A DNA stretch of 64,000 bases from Hirsutella rhossiliensis (lineage: Eukaryota > Ascomycota > Sordariomycetes > Hypocreales > Ophiocordycipitaceae), in NCBI RefSeq assembly GCF_020360975.1, contig NW_025408677.1, forward strand, positions 186,001 through 250,000, given 5' to 3'. The notes below the pieces were generated by a model, which saw only the letters and a list, made by a program, of their open reading frames with translations, did not search any database and was not told the DNA's origin. How positions within the stretch are numbered: the stretch's first letter is position 1; every line of letters starts with the position of its first letter. Of the stretch, positions 10,258 through 21,874 are shown piece after piece. The position numbers and the translations under genes were made by a program.

Positions 10258-11756
10258 TTGATCCGCCAAGAGAACCTCCTCCAAGACCTCGGTACCCATG
10301 GAACACACCTGGTCGTACCAGCCCAGACCTCAGACAAGCAGACGTTTCTTCAGACCGCGCTCATTCGCGAAGCCCACGAACCCCAGATCTTCGCTCACGC
10401 CGGACAGAACAAGGTGATCAAGCTGCTCCAACGAGACTTCTACTGGCCAAGGATGAAGGAGGATATCCGTCGTTATATTCGGAACTGCCACGACTGCCGC
10501 CGCAACAAAACCCCTCGAGACAAGACCCCTGGACTGCTCCATCCACTGCCCGTACCGACCTCTGTTTGGGAGCACGTCGAATGTGACGGGAAGGATATGC
10601 CGAAAGACCGTTACGGATATGACTATGTTTGGACCTTCGTCTGCAAGCTAAGCCGGATTATCGCCACGCTCCCAGGAAAGAAAACGATACGGCAGAAGTC
10701 TTAGCTAGCCGCTACTTCCGCTACCTCTATCGTTTCTTCGGTATGCCCCTCGTATGGATTTCTGACAACGCTGGACAGTTTATTTCGCCTTCCTCGCAGA
10801 GATTAACCGGCTCACGGGAACGAAGCATCGTCATGGAAGCTCCCTACACCCTCAGACCCAAGGGTGTAGAAGTTACAAATCAATACCTAGATCAAAAGCT
10901 ACGATTCTACGTGACGAAGCATCAAGATAACTGGAGTTCCCTGCTGCCCGCCCTCGACTTCGCCCATAACTCGTCTTGGCACTCTTCCATCGACATGGCA
11001 CCGTTAAAAGTAGCCCTAGGCCGAGATATCCGGAACCCCCTGTCACTGCCCCCGACTGACAAGACCGCTGCCACCGGACCCGCCGCCAGAGCTAGGGAAC
11101 TTGTGCAGACCGCCCAGGAAACCCAGGAAGACGCCAGGAATGCTGCCACCGCCGCTCAAGAACGTCAGAAGGAACAGGCTAATAGGAAACGACGACCAAC
11201 CGACTTTGCCATCGGTGACCGAGTTTTTCTCAGCAGGAAAGGCTTCGCCACGAACGCTCCGACTACTCGGCTAGATAACCAATGGTCAGGTCCGTTCGTA
11301 ATCCTGGAAGAACGCGGTCATAGCTACGCACTGCAGCTGCCCGAGTCGTACAAAATGAAGAACCTATTCCACGCCGACCGTCTTCGAAAAGCAGCCGATA
11401 ACCCCTTGCCCCAGCAGATCCAGTCACCTCCGCCACCCGAGGAGATCAACGGAGAACCCGAGTGGGAGGTTGATCAAGTCCAGCAGTCTCGAGTAACCGG
11501 TAGGAGTCGACGACTGGAATACCAGGTCTTATGGAAGGGATGTGACCCTGATGAGACCTGGTACCCGGCTAGGAATTTCCGTAACGCACCAATGGCATTG
11601 AAGATTTTCCACGATGAACATCCGGACGCAGCAGGCCCACCCGTCAACCTGCAATACTGGATCGAATGTGCTGCAGCGGAGGAGGGCTGCGAGGAACGAG
11701 ACGATGACGACACAGCAGAGAAAGCCGTGAAACCAAGAACCCGCCGCCACGACTGA
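10258..11756 (+). pseudogene. pol of element C: integrase and chromodomain
   Basis: The zinc-binding N-domain HHCC is visible as HEPQIFAHAG ... CHDCRRNK (about 10375-10510). The catalytic core keeps Asp in VECDGKDMPKD, Asp in WISDNAGQF and Glu in KGVEVTNQYL, matching the D,D,E triad. A frame break lies near 10690 (KKTIRQKS stop versus NDTAEVLASRYFRYLY). The C-terminus is a chromodomain with the aromatic cage region WEVDQVQQSR ... LEYQVLWKGCDPDETWYP (about 11463-11580). This module reads histone marks and steers insertion in chromoviruses. The stop is TGA at 11754-11756. Confidence 0.88.
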
Positions 11757-11784
11757 CTACCTTGATACGCATATCAAGGCCTTA

Positions 11785-11796
11785 GACGGGGGGTAG
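11785..11796 (+). promoter_or_regulatory. Polypurine tract of element C
   Basis: agacggggggtag directly before the 3' LTR at 11797 is the plus-strand primer site in this family. Copy B has agacggggggcag at the same place. Confidence 0.8.
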
Positions 11797-12017
11797 TGTC
11801 ACGACCCTGGGCGCCGGCGTAGAGAGCCAGCGCAGAACCTCACCAGTGTCACGTGCCCAAGCAGCATCACGTGCCCACGCGCGACCTCGTGTCTATATAA
11901 GGGCCCGCTCGGTCGTGTAGTCTAGTCTTCCTTTCTTGCTCCTTAGCTTTGAGTCTTTGTTCATAGTGCCAATACATCTTTATAGCCGTCAAGGCTCGTA
12001 TGTGCCTGGCCGTAACA
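11797..12017 (+). repeat. 3' LTR of element C
   Basis: 221 bp, with no difference from 5942-6162 found on reading. It is followed by the taaga target duplication at 12018-12022 and then by Helitron H1 sequence that matches H3 from about 36556. Confidence 0.95.
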
Positions 12018-13315
12018 TAAGACATGGGTTCAAAATTCAGCAGGCGAGCGTCTAGGGGCGTACTGAGGCTTTGACCGACAAGACCTAGATGACAAGACGG
12101 AAAAAGTGTACCATGCAAAGCACAGGCAAGAAGAAGCTGTCTTGGCGACCTACATGTAAGGACCGGCCGAGGCCGTATAGCCCGCCGCCTTCAGCGGCGG
12201 GCAATAGCGGGCGGGCTCGATAGAAAGGCGGCGCCGGTATAATGTAAAGAGCAGCGGCACGCCTGTAGACGTACTAGAGAGCTACGAGTAAGATATATAG
12301 ACTTTCCTAGAGGATCCTGTACGCACAGGAGGGGTGCCAGTCAGCAAGACAAGTGCAGGATGAATGGTCGAGGCAAGGACTTATACGCCGTTACTACACT
12401 TACGAGGATTTACGCCGGGAGCCCAGTAGCACCGCAAGTAGGCGGGGCCGGAGAGGGCAGCGCAAGCGAGGAAGACAAGAGGTCCGCGGGGGCCTCGGTA
12501 GACCGGTGTCGCGATGAAGCCAGCTAACGGGAGGGTCCAGTCCGGAGCGGGTGACAGGGCAAGCCCGGCGCCAGAAGCCCGAGCAGCGCCGTACACAGGA
12601 CCAGAGATCCGGCCGATCACAGCAGCGCCGGCACTCGGTCGCGGCGCCTCTCGGAGAGAGCAAGAAGAGGCGTCGGGAGGCGCCTCCGAGGCGAGGCGGG
12701 GAAGACCGCCAGGACTAGGGAAATGGAGGATCAGCGCAGGCCGAGTCGCGCCGCGGGATATCCAGCCTCAGCCGACACCGAGTGCGGCGGCAACGGCTGC
12801 CGCCTACACCGAGGGCGGCGGGCACTGGCTGCCGCTGGGCGGGCCCAGCGCCGTCTCGGCCTCAGGAAAGGCCAGCGCGCACCGAGAGAAATCCGGTCTC
12901 TGCCGACGGCGGAGACCGCCGGGCCTCGCCGCCGCAGACGAGAAGTTCGGACGCTCCACGGGACATTCGGCCCCAGCCGACATGGAGGGCCGCCGGTCCT
13001 TCACTGCCGTCGAACGGGATAGGTTTGGCTACAGCCTCGGCCGGAAGCAAGGGGGCTCCGCAGGATACCTGGCCCCAGCCGACATGGAGGGCCGCCGGGC
13101 CTTCGCCGCCGTCGAGCGGGACTAGCCCGGCCGTAGTCTCGGCCGGAAGCCAGCACGTGCCGCGAGCCATCCAGTCCCGGCCGGCTAGCAGGGCGAGGCC
13201 CCGCCACAACTCCCCCCGCAGCCGGGCCGCTTGTTAGCGGCAGAGATAGCGCACCGGCAGGTACGGTCGTAGAGCGAGGTGAAGGCGTGTGACGGTGATA
13301 GCTAACCGGACGCAG
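12018..13315 (+). other. H1 spacer and putative RepHel 5' exon region
   Basis: From 12018 the H1 spacer resumes. A frame at 12514-13125 (MKPANGRVQSGAGDRAS...) is conserved in its first ~60 codons in H3 (37049) and then becomes low-complexity and repeat-driven. 'ggccccagcc-gacatggagg' recurs with a 102-bp period (12969, 13071). At 13261-13315 lies a 55-bp intron-like segment with donor gtacgg, branch gctaac and acceptor cgcag. It is present at the same length in H3 (37946-38000), which implies a spliced upstream RepHel exon that I could not define. Confidence 0.5.
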
Positions 13316-16300
13316 GTAGAGCGGCGATAAGACGCCAGGCGAGAGACGAGCAGAAGAGGAAACGCCATCTTAGTAGTGGGCAGGCCGGGCGGAAACGCGC
13401 CAGGGTGGGTGAAAAGATGCCGAGACGAAGGGAGCTGCAGGCCGAGGACCTGGCCAGCGCGCTGCGGCACCTCGACGAGGAGTTCGAGGCGGGCGAGAGG
13501 CTGGCCAACGAGCAGACGTGGTGCGCGCCGGTGCCGCGCGAGAGGCAGGTGAGGACGGTGCGGAGGTTCTACCGGGCGTTCCACGACGCAGGCACGCTGC
13601 CGATCGCGACCTGCACGCTATGCTACCGGAAGCGAGCCAAGGGGAGATGAGGAGATGGCGTGGGAGGGTGGTCGCGGAGCAGCGTTGCGGGGCGGGCGGT
13701 CCCGGTTCGGATGCCGAAGCTGCTTCCCGGAGGCAGGCCGGTGCCGGTCTGCGTAGAGTGCGCGCGATGGGCCGGGCGCGAGGGGGCGTCGCCGGCCATG
13801 CACCTCCACGGGCGGCTCGGCTGCGAGCACGCGTACCCCGACGAGCTGAAGGACCTCACGCCGCTCGAGGAGAAGCTCATCTCACTCAACTCGTGCTACG
13901 GCTTCGTGACGAAGTACAGCATCCCGGGCGGTCAGAGGCAGAGCGTGAGGTACCCGAGGCACGTCAAGGGCCACATTACCGTGTTCCCAAACGACGTGCA
14001 GGGCCTAGCCGCTAAGGTGCTGCCGCACCCGCTGCTCCGGGTCATGGACGAGATCCACGTCTCGTGGCAGGGTGCCGAGAGGCCCGGGCCGCGCGACCTA
14101 TCGGGCCTGCTGTCGGTAAGGCGGTCGGCGGTGGAGAGGGCGCTAGCCTGGCTCAAGGAGAACAATCCGCTCTACGGCGAGGTCGAGATCGACGCGGCGG
14201 AGATGGCCAGCTGGGGGGCGCCGCCGCACGGGGTGCCGCCAGTGGTGTGCGAGCGGCTAGAGCGAAGCGAGCCGTCGGCGCGGGAGAGGACGCGGACGGC
14301 GCAGGTGGTGCCGCCGTCGGAGCGGGCCATGGACGACGAGGGTGCGGTCGAGATCGAGGAGGTCCTCGCGATGCTGAGGCAGGGGCGGGACCCCACCGAG
14401 GGGAGCCGTGACGTCGGGCTCACGTGCGAGGACGACGACGGGGACGGCGCTAGGCCCGAAGAGGACGGGGACGTAATCAACGAGGTGACGTCTTCCGGCA
14501 TGTTCCCGTTGGACGGGGCGCCAGAGGTGGCCGATGCTGAGAAGATTCGCTTCGCCCGCGGTGCCGTCGGGCCCGAGGAGCGCGCCGGCCCGAGGACGTG
14601 GGTAGGGACTGCGGCCCGAGAGGCGGAGGGCGATGGCGGCGACGTCGAGCCGCACATACAGGTGCGGCGCGGCGAGGATTTCGCCGACTCGGCGGACGCC
14701 TCCTTCTTCGCAAAGGCCTTTCCGACCCTGTTCCTTTGGCTTAGGCGGGCCGAGGCTCGCCGACGAGGACGCCACTGGGAGAGCGCGGGCCCTAGCGTCG
14801 GGAACCAGGGCACGCAGGCGGAGCGGGTCGCGGAGGGCCTTATGTCGACGCGGAACATGAAGCTCCAAGCATGGGCCGACGTCGTGCTGCGGCGCCACGG
14901 CGGCCGGTTCGCGACGCACCCTATCTTCGCCTTCCTCGTCTTTAACATGGGCGTACGGTCTAGGAACCGCCAGGCCAGCATGCTATGCGTCACGAGGAAG
15001 AACTTCGCAAGGGTCGAGGGCCTGTTAAAGTCGTTAACGGCGCAGAGGCTCGAGGCGGCGAGGGTCGAGCTCGAGGCCACGGGCAAGACTAGCGACGACG
15101 GGGTAAAGGAGCTCATCCGGTCCCTCTCCGTGTTCGGCTACCGGCAGCCGATGTCGAGGGAGAGCCGCCTTAGTATGCGGAAGAAGATACTATCCCTCAT
15201 CATAAGGCACGGGGTGCCGGCCATCTGGTTCACGCTGAACCCGAACGACATTACAAACCTGGTAAAGTTGCGGCTAGCGGCACACCGCGGCCGCGACCCG
15301 GACGAGGCCGAGGCCTTCCTACGAGACCTAGGGACCGCGTATAAGCGGACCCAGCTGGCCATATCGGACCCGATGAGCTCGGCCGTCTTCTTCCACCGGG
15401 AGATGACGCTCTTCTTCGAGCACTACGTCAACGTCGGGGAGGAGTCGGTGTTCGGGCACGTCGGCGCGTACTACGGGGCGGTCGAGACCAACGAGCGAGG
15501 CGCTCTCCACATCCACGGGCTCCTCTGGCTAAGGGGCAACGCGGGCCTTGGCGAGGCGCTCGCCGGCCCCGATACGGAGAAGCAGGCGGCGTACCGGGAG
15601 CGCATCGTCCGCTACGTAGATAGCGTCTTCTCCGAGGTAAGGCGGCCGCCTTAAGATGATAACCCCCCCTAAGCCCCCATCCGTAGCAGGCCGAAGGGCC
15701 CCGAGCTGACCGAGGCTATAGGAGCTAGACGCAGAAGGTTACTGCGCCGTGCAGGCGGAGCGGTCGGCCACGGCGGACATATCGTCGCGGCTCGACGACG
15801 TCGCGCGCTTCACGGACACCTTCGACGAGGAGGCCAACTTCTGCGCCGGCGCGACGCAGATCCACACGCATAGCGCGACCTGCGTAAAATACTCGCTCGG
15901 CGCGAGGGCGCGGAAGGGGGACCTCTGCCGGTTCAAGGCGCCGTGGAGGCTGGTGGAGAGGACGGCGCTGACGGCGGACGGGGTGCTCGAGATCCGGCGG
16001 ACGCATAGCATGGTGAACCGGTGGAACCGGGCGATGGCAGTAGGACTACGGCACAACCACGACATCTCGTTCATCGCGACGCAGCGCAAGACCATGGCCC
16101 TATCTACTACATTACCAACTATGCGACGAAGGTAGAGGACCCCGTGTGGAAGCGTGTGGCCGCCGCGGCCGAGTTCCTTCCCGCGCTAGAGCCGACGGGA
16201 GAGGGCAACGGAAGTGGCGCCGACCGCGACGCCGGCCGAGGGGGCGGGGCCGAAGGGGTGGCGACGGCGGCGGACCCCATAGGGGGGAACAAGACGAGAA

Positions 16301-19300
16301 CGTTCCTGCTCAAGGCGGCGAACCGAGTATTTACGGAGCGGCCGCTGTCGCAGGTCGAGGTGATCGCGCACCTCCTAGGGTACCCGGCAGAATTTAGCAG
16401 CGGCTCGGCGTGGGCGTACGTGAACGCGAACCAGCTCTACTGGGCCGTCTTCCGCCGGTGGCGGCACCTCCGACGGGCGAGCGGCGCGGAGGCGACGGGC
16501 GACGCGCCGGACGAGACGGTCGTCGTCGAGGAGGCCGGGCCGAGGATCCCCCTCGTCGAGGCCTACCGGCACAGGGGCGCTCCTACGGGGCCTCTGCCTT
16601 TATGACTACGCATCGCTCGTAAGGCTAAAGCGAAACGGCCGCGGCGCCGACGGTGGACGGGCTGGGGCGAGGTACCTTCGCGGAGAGCTGGGCGTCGGGG
16701 AAGGGCTGGGTGCAGGCGCTTAGGCGGCCGGGTAGCGGGGCGACCGTATGCCTCGACGGATACCTCAGCAAGGAGTTTAGCGAGGGAGACGACGAGTCGT
16801 GCCACCGAAGGTGCGCACCATAAGACGGGGAGCGCCAAGGGAAGGCAGCGCGGCTAGGGGCATCGGCTAACAGCGCCTAGGGCGGCGGTACAGCACCTGG
16901 CCCTATTCGTGCCGTGGGAGTCCTTCCTCGGCGAGGAGGCAGGCGACATCAACGACATCTGGGCGCGGGCGCGGGAGTCGCTGGCGCCGAGGGTCGCGCG
17001 GCTCGCAGACAACGTGCAGCTCCTCCGGCGGTCGGCGGAGGACGCGAAGCGCGACGCCAAGCAGTGGGCCGCCACGGCCGAGGAGGGCGGTATGACGGCG
17101 CCGCAGGCCGGCGACGAAGGGAGGGGGGCGGCCGAGGGGGGCGAGGAGGCGTACCGCGCCGGCGGGGCGGGCGACGCGGCCCGGCTCATCGACGTCGTCC
17201 GGAATGCCGCCGGCGCGGGACAAGTCACGGCGCAGTCAACAGAGCTGCTAGCGATGACGCAGCAGCTCTGCCGGTTCCAGCAGTCGGCGCTGGGGTCGGA
17301 GGCCGAGCTCGCGGCGACGGTAGTGGCGGAGGAGAGGGCAGGCAGGCGGGTGAACCTACCGGGCTCGGAGCTCTCGGGGCGGCGCTGCCACGGCAAGAAG
17401 AGGTGCGGGCCATCAAGTCGCAGCAGAGGAGCGCGGCGCGGGAGCGGGAGCGAGCCATCCAGGGCATCCAGGGCGGCGGGGCGGCGGCGGGCGTCGGGGC
17501 CGACCGCGGCGCGGCTCTTCGCGGGGTGATGGGGGGCTTCGGCGAGGACGACATGGACGTAACGGCGGCCGACGGCGACGTAGACGCTGGCACGGCGGCG
17601 GTGATGCGCGTGCGGCTCGGCCCGTCGAGCTCGTTCGTCGCCGCCGGCAGGGAGCTGGCGGGGCAGCTAACGCTCAACGAGAAGCAGGCCATCGCTCTCC
17701 TAATCGTATGCCGGCAGCTCGACCGAATCCGGCAGGGCGACGACGCAGGCGGCGATGGCGGCGGCCAGCTCTGCCTGTTCATCGGCGGCGAGGGCGGCAC
17801 CGGCAAGTCGCGCGTCATCGAGGCGCTCGTCGAGCTGCTCGCCCGGAGGGACCTATCGAGCCGGCTGCTGGTGACGGCGACGTCGGGCACGGCGGCAGCA
17901 CGGATCAACGGCATCACACTACACTCGGCCTGCGGCCTTACGGTCGGCCAGGGCGGCCGGGCGGGAGGGCGACGAGGACGTAGACGGCGTACGGCTGCCG
18001 GGCCAGGGCGAGCGCTTCGTCGACGGCCGGTCGCGGATGGACTGGCAGGAGAAGGAGGTGCTGGTGATCGACGAGGTCAGCATGCTCGGGGCGCGGACGC
18101 TGCACGCCGCCAACGAGCAGCTGTGCAGGCTGCGGGGGTCGGCGCGAGACTTCGGCGGCATCCCGGTGGTGATCTTCTGCGGCGACTTCCACCAGTTCCG
18201 GCCGGTGCAGGAGCGGTCGATCCTGCTGCCGAGCGCGGCGGTGGCGTGGGACGAGGACGGGGCGTTCGCGGCCGAGCAGCGGCGGCAGCACGACAAGGCG
18301 CACGCGCTGTGGCGGCGGTTCACGACGGTCGTCATGCTGGACGAGCAGATGCGGGCCGCCGGCGACCCGGAGCTGCGGCGACTGCTCGGGCGCATCCGCC
18401 GGGGGGAGCAGGACCGGTCGGACCTAGAGCTGCTCAACTCGAGGTGCCACCGGCCGGGCAGGCGGATCCCGTGGAGACGGGCCTGACGGTGGTCACGCCT
18501 CTCAACCGCAACCGCTGGAACCTCAACCTAGAGGCGGCGCTCGCGTTCCGGGCGCGGCGGCGGACGGCGGCGCGCATATTCCTGTCCGAGCACAAGTGGA
18601 GGGAGGGCCTGCCGACGGAGGAGGAGGCGGTGTTAATGCTGTGCCAGGGCGACGACAGCGCGACGCCGGTGCCGGCCGTCTTCGTTTTCGTGCCGGGCAT
18701 GCCGGTCGTCGTGAACCAGAACACGCACCAGGGGCTGAAGCTAGTGAACGGGGCCGGCTACACGGCGGTAGACGTCATCCCCGACCGGGCCTTCCCCGGC
18801 CACCGGGTCTCGGCCGAGCTGACGATGCACTTCGGGCCGCCGGCGGGCATCGTGCTGGCTTCGGAGACGACGAGGGACTTCCACTTCGTCGGGATGCCGG
18901 CCGGGACGATCCTGCTGACGCCCATCAGCGTCAAGATCACGGCGCAGCGGAAGCGGCCGTGGCAGCGCAACGACGTCAGCCGGAGGGGCCTGCCGTGCGC
19001 GGCGGCCTTCGCCTGCACCGACTACAAGGTGCAGGGCGGGACGCTGGAGCGCGTGGCGCTGGAGCTGCGGGGGGCGAGGATGACGACGGTCGAGGGGAGG
19101 GCGGTGCCGTCGCCGTGCGACCCGTACAGCCTGTACGTGCAGCTGTCGCGGTGCCCGACGCTCGACGGCATCATGCTCGTATCGGAGGTGCGGGAGCGGG
19201 ATCTAGTCGGGAACCGGGTGCCCGAGGAGATGACGGCAGCGCAGGCCCGGCTAGAGGAGCTTAGCAGGCAGACGACGCAGGAGGCGGCCGACTGGCTCCG

Positions 19301-19307
19301 CGGGTAA
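13316..19307 (+). pseudogene. RepHel (Helitron Rep nickase + Pif1 helicase), H1 copy
   Basis: This is the rolling-circle transposase of the Helitron. Introns at 15637-15721 and 16811-16880 sit exactly where H2 and H3 have theirs. Domain order: a basic N-terminus; ELQAEDLASALRHLDEEF; a Cys-pair zinc module (CTLC, CRSC, CVEC, CEH; about 13610-13830); a DUF6570-like region (HVKGHITVFPNDVQGL); Helitron-like N with HUH motif LHIHGLLWL (His codons at 15508-15510 and 15514-15516); the two-Tyr motif YYITNYATK near 16120; and Pif1 helicase with Walker A GGEGGTGKSR (about 17784-17813), DEVSMLG and FCGDFHQFRPV. The C-terminus is AQARLEELSRQ. Frame breaks lie near 13645, 14735, 16100, 17380, 17965 and 18475. 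The ATG at 13417 is not conserved in H3 (gtg there), so the start is probably upstream. Confidence 0.85.
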
Positions 19308-20057
19308 CGCGGGCGGCGTAGGCGTCTCGCTCGCAGCGGAGGAGATCCTGCCCTTGGGACGACTACCCTAGCACACAATCAGGGGGCGGAGAAAGCAAAA
19401 AGTATGGGAAGGCGCAACGTAGATAGATAGAAATACGAGCAACAATCTCAAGGTAGTTAATGGACATCGACGGGTGCGTGTCTAATATAGACGGACCGCA
19501 AAGGCGGAGATTTAGACTTCACAGGCCAGCCGGCTCTAGGCTAGCGGGCTTGCCGTAGCTACCGACGTAAAGGAGCACAGGTCAAGGGCCAGGAGGGGGC
19601 AAAGAGGAAAGGGCGTATTCGGGGCGAGCTTGAAAGAAAGGGCCAGGAAAGAAGACGGGCTTCAAGGAAAGAGGGCAAAAAGGGGCGGCGACGAGAGCGG
19701 TGAGGTTGTATTTTTAAACCAATCTGAAGAGAGCAAGCCGACGAATTAGAGGACGGCAGCCGACGAATCAGAGGGCGGCATTTAGGGGGGGGGAAATTGA
19801 TGGCGGCGTTTTTTTTTTCTTTCTCCCCGGGGAGGAACCAGAAGAACCTTTTCGTCACTAACGTTCCTCAAGGCAAGAGGAAATAAATCAGCCAATCAGA
19901 GGCGGAGGATGTGGGGGTGAAGCAGTCTGGGGCCTTTTTTCCCCGCGCGCTAATGAAGTCCTTTCGTTCCTCAAGGCACTTGCGGTTGGAAGGGGAGGTT
20001 TGGAACAGGAGAAGGCAACCCAGCAGGGTTGCGCAAAGAGCCTTGAGGAACGAAAGA
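19308..20057. other. H1 3' tail with repeated cgttcctcaaggca motif
   Basis: This stretch is non-coding. It shares with the H3 tail (44.2-44.55 kb) the ccccgggg palindrome and the block 'gcggaggatgtgggggtga ... ccccgcgcgctaatgaag'. cgttcctcaaggca occurs at 19862-19875 and 19965-19978, and inverted (gccttgaggaacg) at 20040-20052, right after the hairpin gcaaccc-agca-gggttgc (20015-20032). I take this as the terminal region of the Helitron. Confidence 0.6.
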
Positions 20058-20330
20058 CTTGCGGTTGGAAAGACTTGCGGTTGGAAGGGGAGGTTTGGAA
20101 AGACTCAAGCTAAAAGATCCAAGCTCAGAAAGGGAGGCTAGGAAGATTTAAGATTAGTTAAGAGGGGGAAGTTAGAAAGAAAGAAAAAGACTTTAAGTTA
20201 AGGTTGGAAAGTTAGGAAGACTCAAGGTAGGAAAGGGGGAGGCAGGAAAGACTCAAAGTTGGGAGGGGTGATAGGAAGTTAGGACGATATACGAAGGGAC
20301 GAGGTTTAGTTTGGTAGGTGTAAGTGACGA
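20058..20330 (+). repeat. Purine-rich strand-biased tract
   Basis: About 270 bp in which the plus strand is strongly A+G-rich and poor in C. It contains repeated 'ggaaagact' and 'gcggttggaa' blocks. It lies between the H1 tail and the start of H2. No gene is seen. Confidence 0.6.
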
Positions 20331-20530
20331 TTCACGACATAATGTGCCAGGTCAAGGCCTCTATCAAGTAATATAAGAGTAGATAAAATAAAGGTCAACT
20401 AACATGAGCTGTTCAAGAAATCCCAGCCGACAGTAAACTTGCCTTATTATTCTATATCTATCGTTCTCTTAGCTGGGTGACGGTTTCGAGGCGGGCGGGC
20501 CGGTGAGGCTACGGGTGGGCGACAATCGAA

Positions 20531-21874
20531 TCAAGGGCGGGTTTCCGAGGCGGGACCCTGTTTAGATGATACATCCGGGTCGGGAATGGATGAGACAGCC
20601 GAGACCGAGAAGGATTGAGTAGCCAAGGCCAGGGATAGGGAAGAAGAAGGCACAGAGGCCTGTTGCGTCAGGCACGGTCGCTTCGTCGGCGTATCGGCAG
20701 GTTCAGGATAATGGCGCTTTTGGGGCGGCGTGGGGAGCAAGTCGAAGAGCAGCCGCGGCTAAGGACGGAGGACTAATTGGGAGAGTGCTAGGGATAACCA
20801 CGGACATAGAGGCAGCGCGCATATTATGAAAAGCGGCAGAAGCGGAGGACTGTTGTCGTTTTGGTGGCGTAGAGGGTAGCGGTGTCATCGCAGCCATAGA
20901 GGTGGACGACTTGTCGAGAAAAGTCCAGGAATCCGGGACGACTATAAAAACAAAGTCACGGTCAGAGCCCGGCGGGTGAACCATGACGCCGTGGTCCAGC
21001 AGGCCAGCGACCTTGCCTGTGCAGGTAAAGGGGACATTAGGCTGAAAGGAAGAGTTTCGCCTCTCGGCCATCTTCTTACATAGGACGGCCCAGGGGTTGG
21101 CGTGAATAGGGAAGATGACGAAGGCCTGGAAGGGGTGGAAGCCCTTAAAGGGGATCTTATCCGGGTTCCCCGGGGCGACGTAGGTAGATAGGAGGACGAA
21201 GCCGCAACATCTAAGTTGGGCGGTGTCTAGGCCTGGCAGCAGCAGGGAGTGGCCGGTGCCGACGACGAGGCCGGTGAAGGAAACAACAGGCGGGACGTGG
21301 GGGAAGTCGTCCATAGAGGCAAAGAGCCTAGGAAGAACGCTTTAGGACAGATTTAGCTACCCATTTCCTCGCTGCCACGCGCGGGGGAATGGGACCCGGC
21401 CTACGGCTGGTAGCCCTGGTCGCGGACGACGAGGGCGGGCATGGTATAGAGAACGGTGCCGCCCGTGTCAGACTCCAGGCCGTCGCGCTGTTCGACCTCC
21501 CACGCAAGGGCGTAGGGGTGGACGCGGCCGTTCATAAAGAACCACTGCTCGGTCCAGTCGGTGTCAAGAATCGACTGGCCGTAAATCGAGAGGTTAAGGC
21601 TAAAGAAGACGGAGGTTGGGGAATTGTCGGCACCCGACCGCAGGGGCGCATATTCCGCTGTGAGCAGCCACGCGGGCGGAGGCAGCAAGACGCGGGCCAT
21701 GGCTTCGGCGTTAAGTCCCTTGATGCGGTGTTCGTCCAGGTGGGCAAACCTGGCGGGGCAGTCGGTTTGGACGAAAAGCATCACGGACATATCACCGCCA
21801 GCGCCGGTTTGGCTATCGAGCGGCTTTCGGAGGTGCGGTGCGGGCAGGTCGGTAGGATGTAGAGAGGAAGACAT
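20531..21874 (-). CDS. Helitron accessory gene, H2 copy (most complete)
   Basis: Exon 1 is 21874-21405, starting MSSSLHPTDLPAPHLRKPL. The intron is 21340-21404, with donor gtaggc and acceptor either ctaaag or, 12 bases later, cctag; both keep the frame. Exon 2 is 21339-20531, about 426 codons in total. Domain 1 has FVQTDCPARFAHLDEHR, NLSIYGQSILDTDWTEQW and NGRVHPYALAWEVEQRDGL. Domain 2 has VPPVVSFTG, CCGFVLLSTYVAPG, IHANPWAVLCKKMAER, VPFTCTGKVAGLLDHGVM and FVFIVVPDSWTFLDK. The tail is disordered, with basic PPQKRHYPEPADTPTKRP. One frame change near 20720-20740 separates domain 2 from the tail. The protein has no signal peptide, and the basic tail suggests the nucleus. Function is unknown. Conservation across three Helitron copies and divergent pairing with RepHel suggest a transposition role (inference); an OB-fold ssDNA-binding protein is one possibility. 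Confidence 0.75.

Larger units (their letters stand above)
5942..12017 (+). mobile_element. Full-length Ty3/Gypsy chromovirus, element C
   Basis: 6,076 bp with 221-bp LTRs at 5942-6162 and 11797-12017 that show no difference on reading. They are flanked by a perfect 5-bp target duplication, taaga (5937-5941 and 12018-12022). The order is LTR, self-priming PBS, structured leader, gag, protease, RT, RNase H, integrase, chromodomain, polypurine tract, LTR. The chromodomain and the order RT-RNaseH-IN place it among the chromoviruses. The unoccupied site survives in H3 at about 36541-36575 (cacgtgtaagacatgg). Matching LTRs mean a recent insertion, yet gag and pol carry several single-base frame breaks. 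Confidence 0.96.
4284..20060 (+). mobile_element. Helitron H1 (left end cut by LTR array, split by element C)
   Basis: Excluding element C (5942-12017), this stretch matches H3 (34.9-44.5 kb) closely throughout: the minus-strand accessory gene, GC-rich spacer, plus-strand RepHel gene and a tail with the repeated cgttcctcaaggca motif. The left end is lost where the LTR array begins at 4284. The right end is uncertain. I place it near the hairpin gcaaccc-agca-gggttgc (20015-20032) and the following gccttgaggaacg (20040-20052), because H2 ends with the same pair. It belongs to the Helitron class because RepHel carries both an HUH nickase and a Pif1-type helicase. Confidence 0.85.

Noticed and set aside
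12514..13125. 203-codon frame as an independent gene
   Set aside because: Only the first ~60 codons match H3. The rest is minisatellite. It is better seen as spacer or an undefined RepHel 5' exon.
13417..13419. ATG as the RepHel start in H1
   Set aside because: The base is changed to gtg in H3, and homology with H2 continues upstream of it (KRKR / KRAR basic stretch), so translation probably starts earlier.
14172..15116. 314-codon minus-strand frame (Ser/Arg-rich)
   Set aside because: Antisense shadow of RepHel H1. The same region in H2 and H3 has a similar shadow, explained by codon composition.
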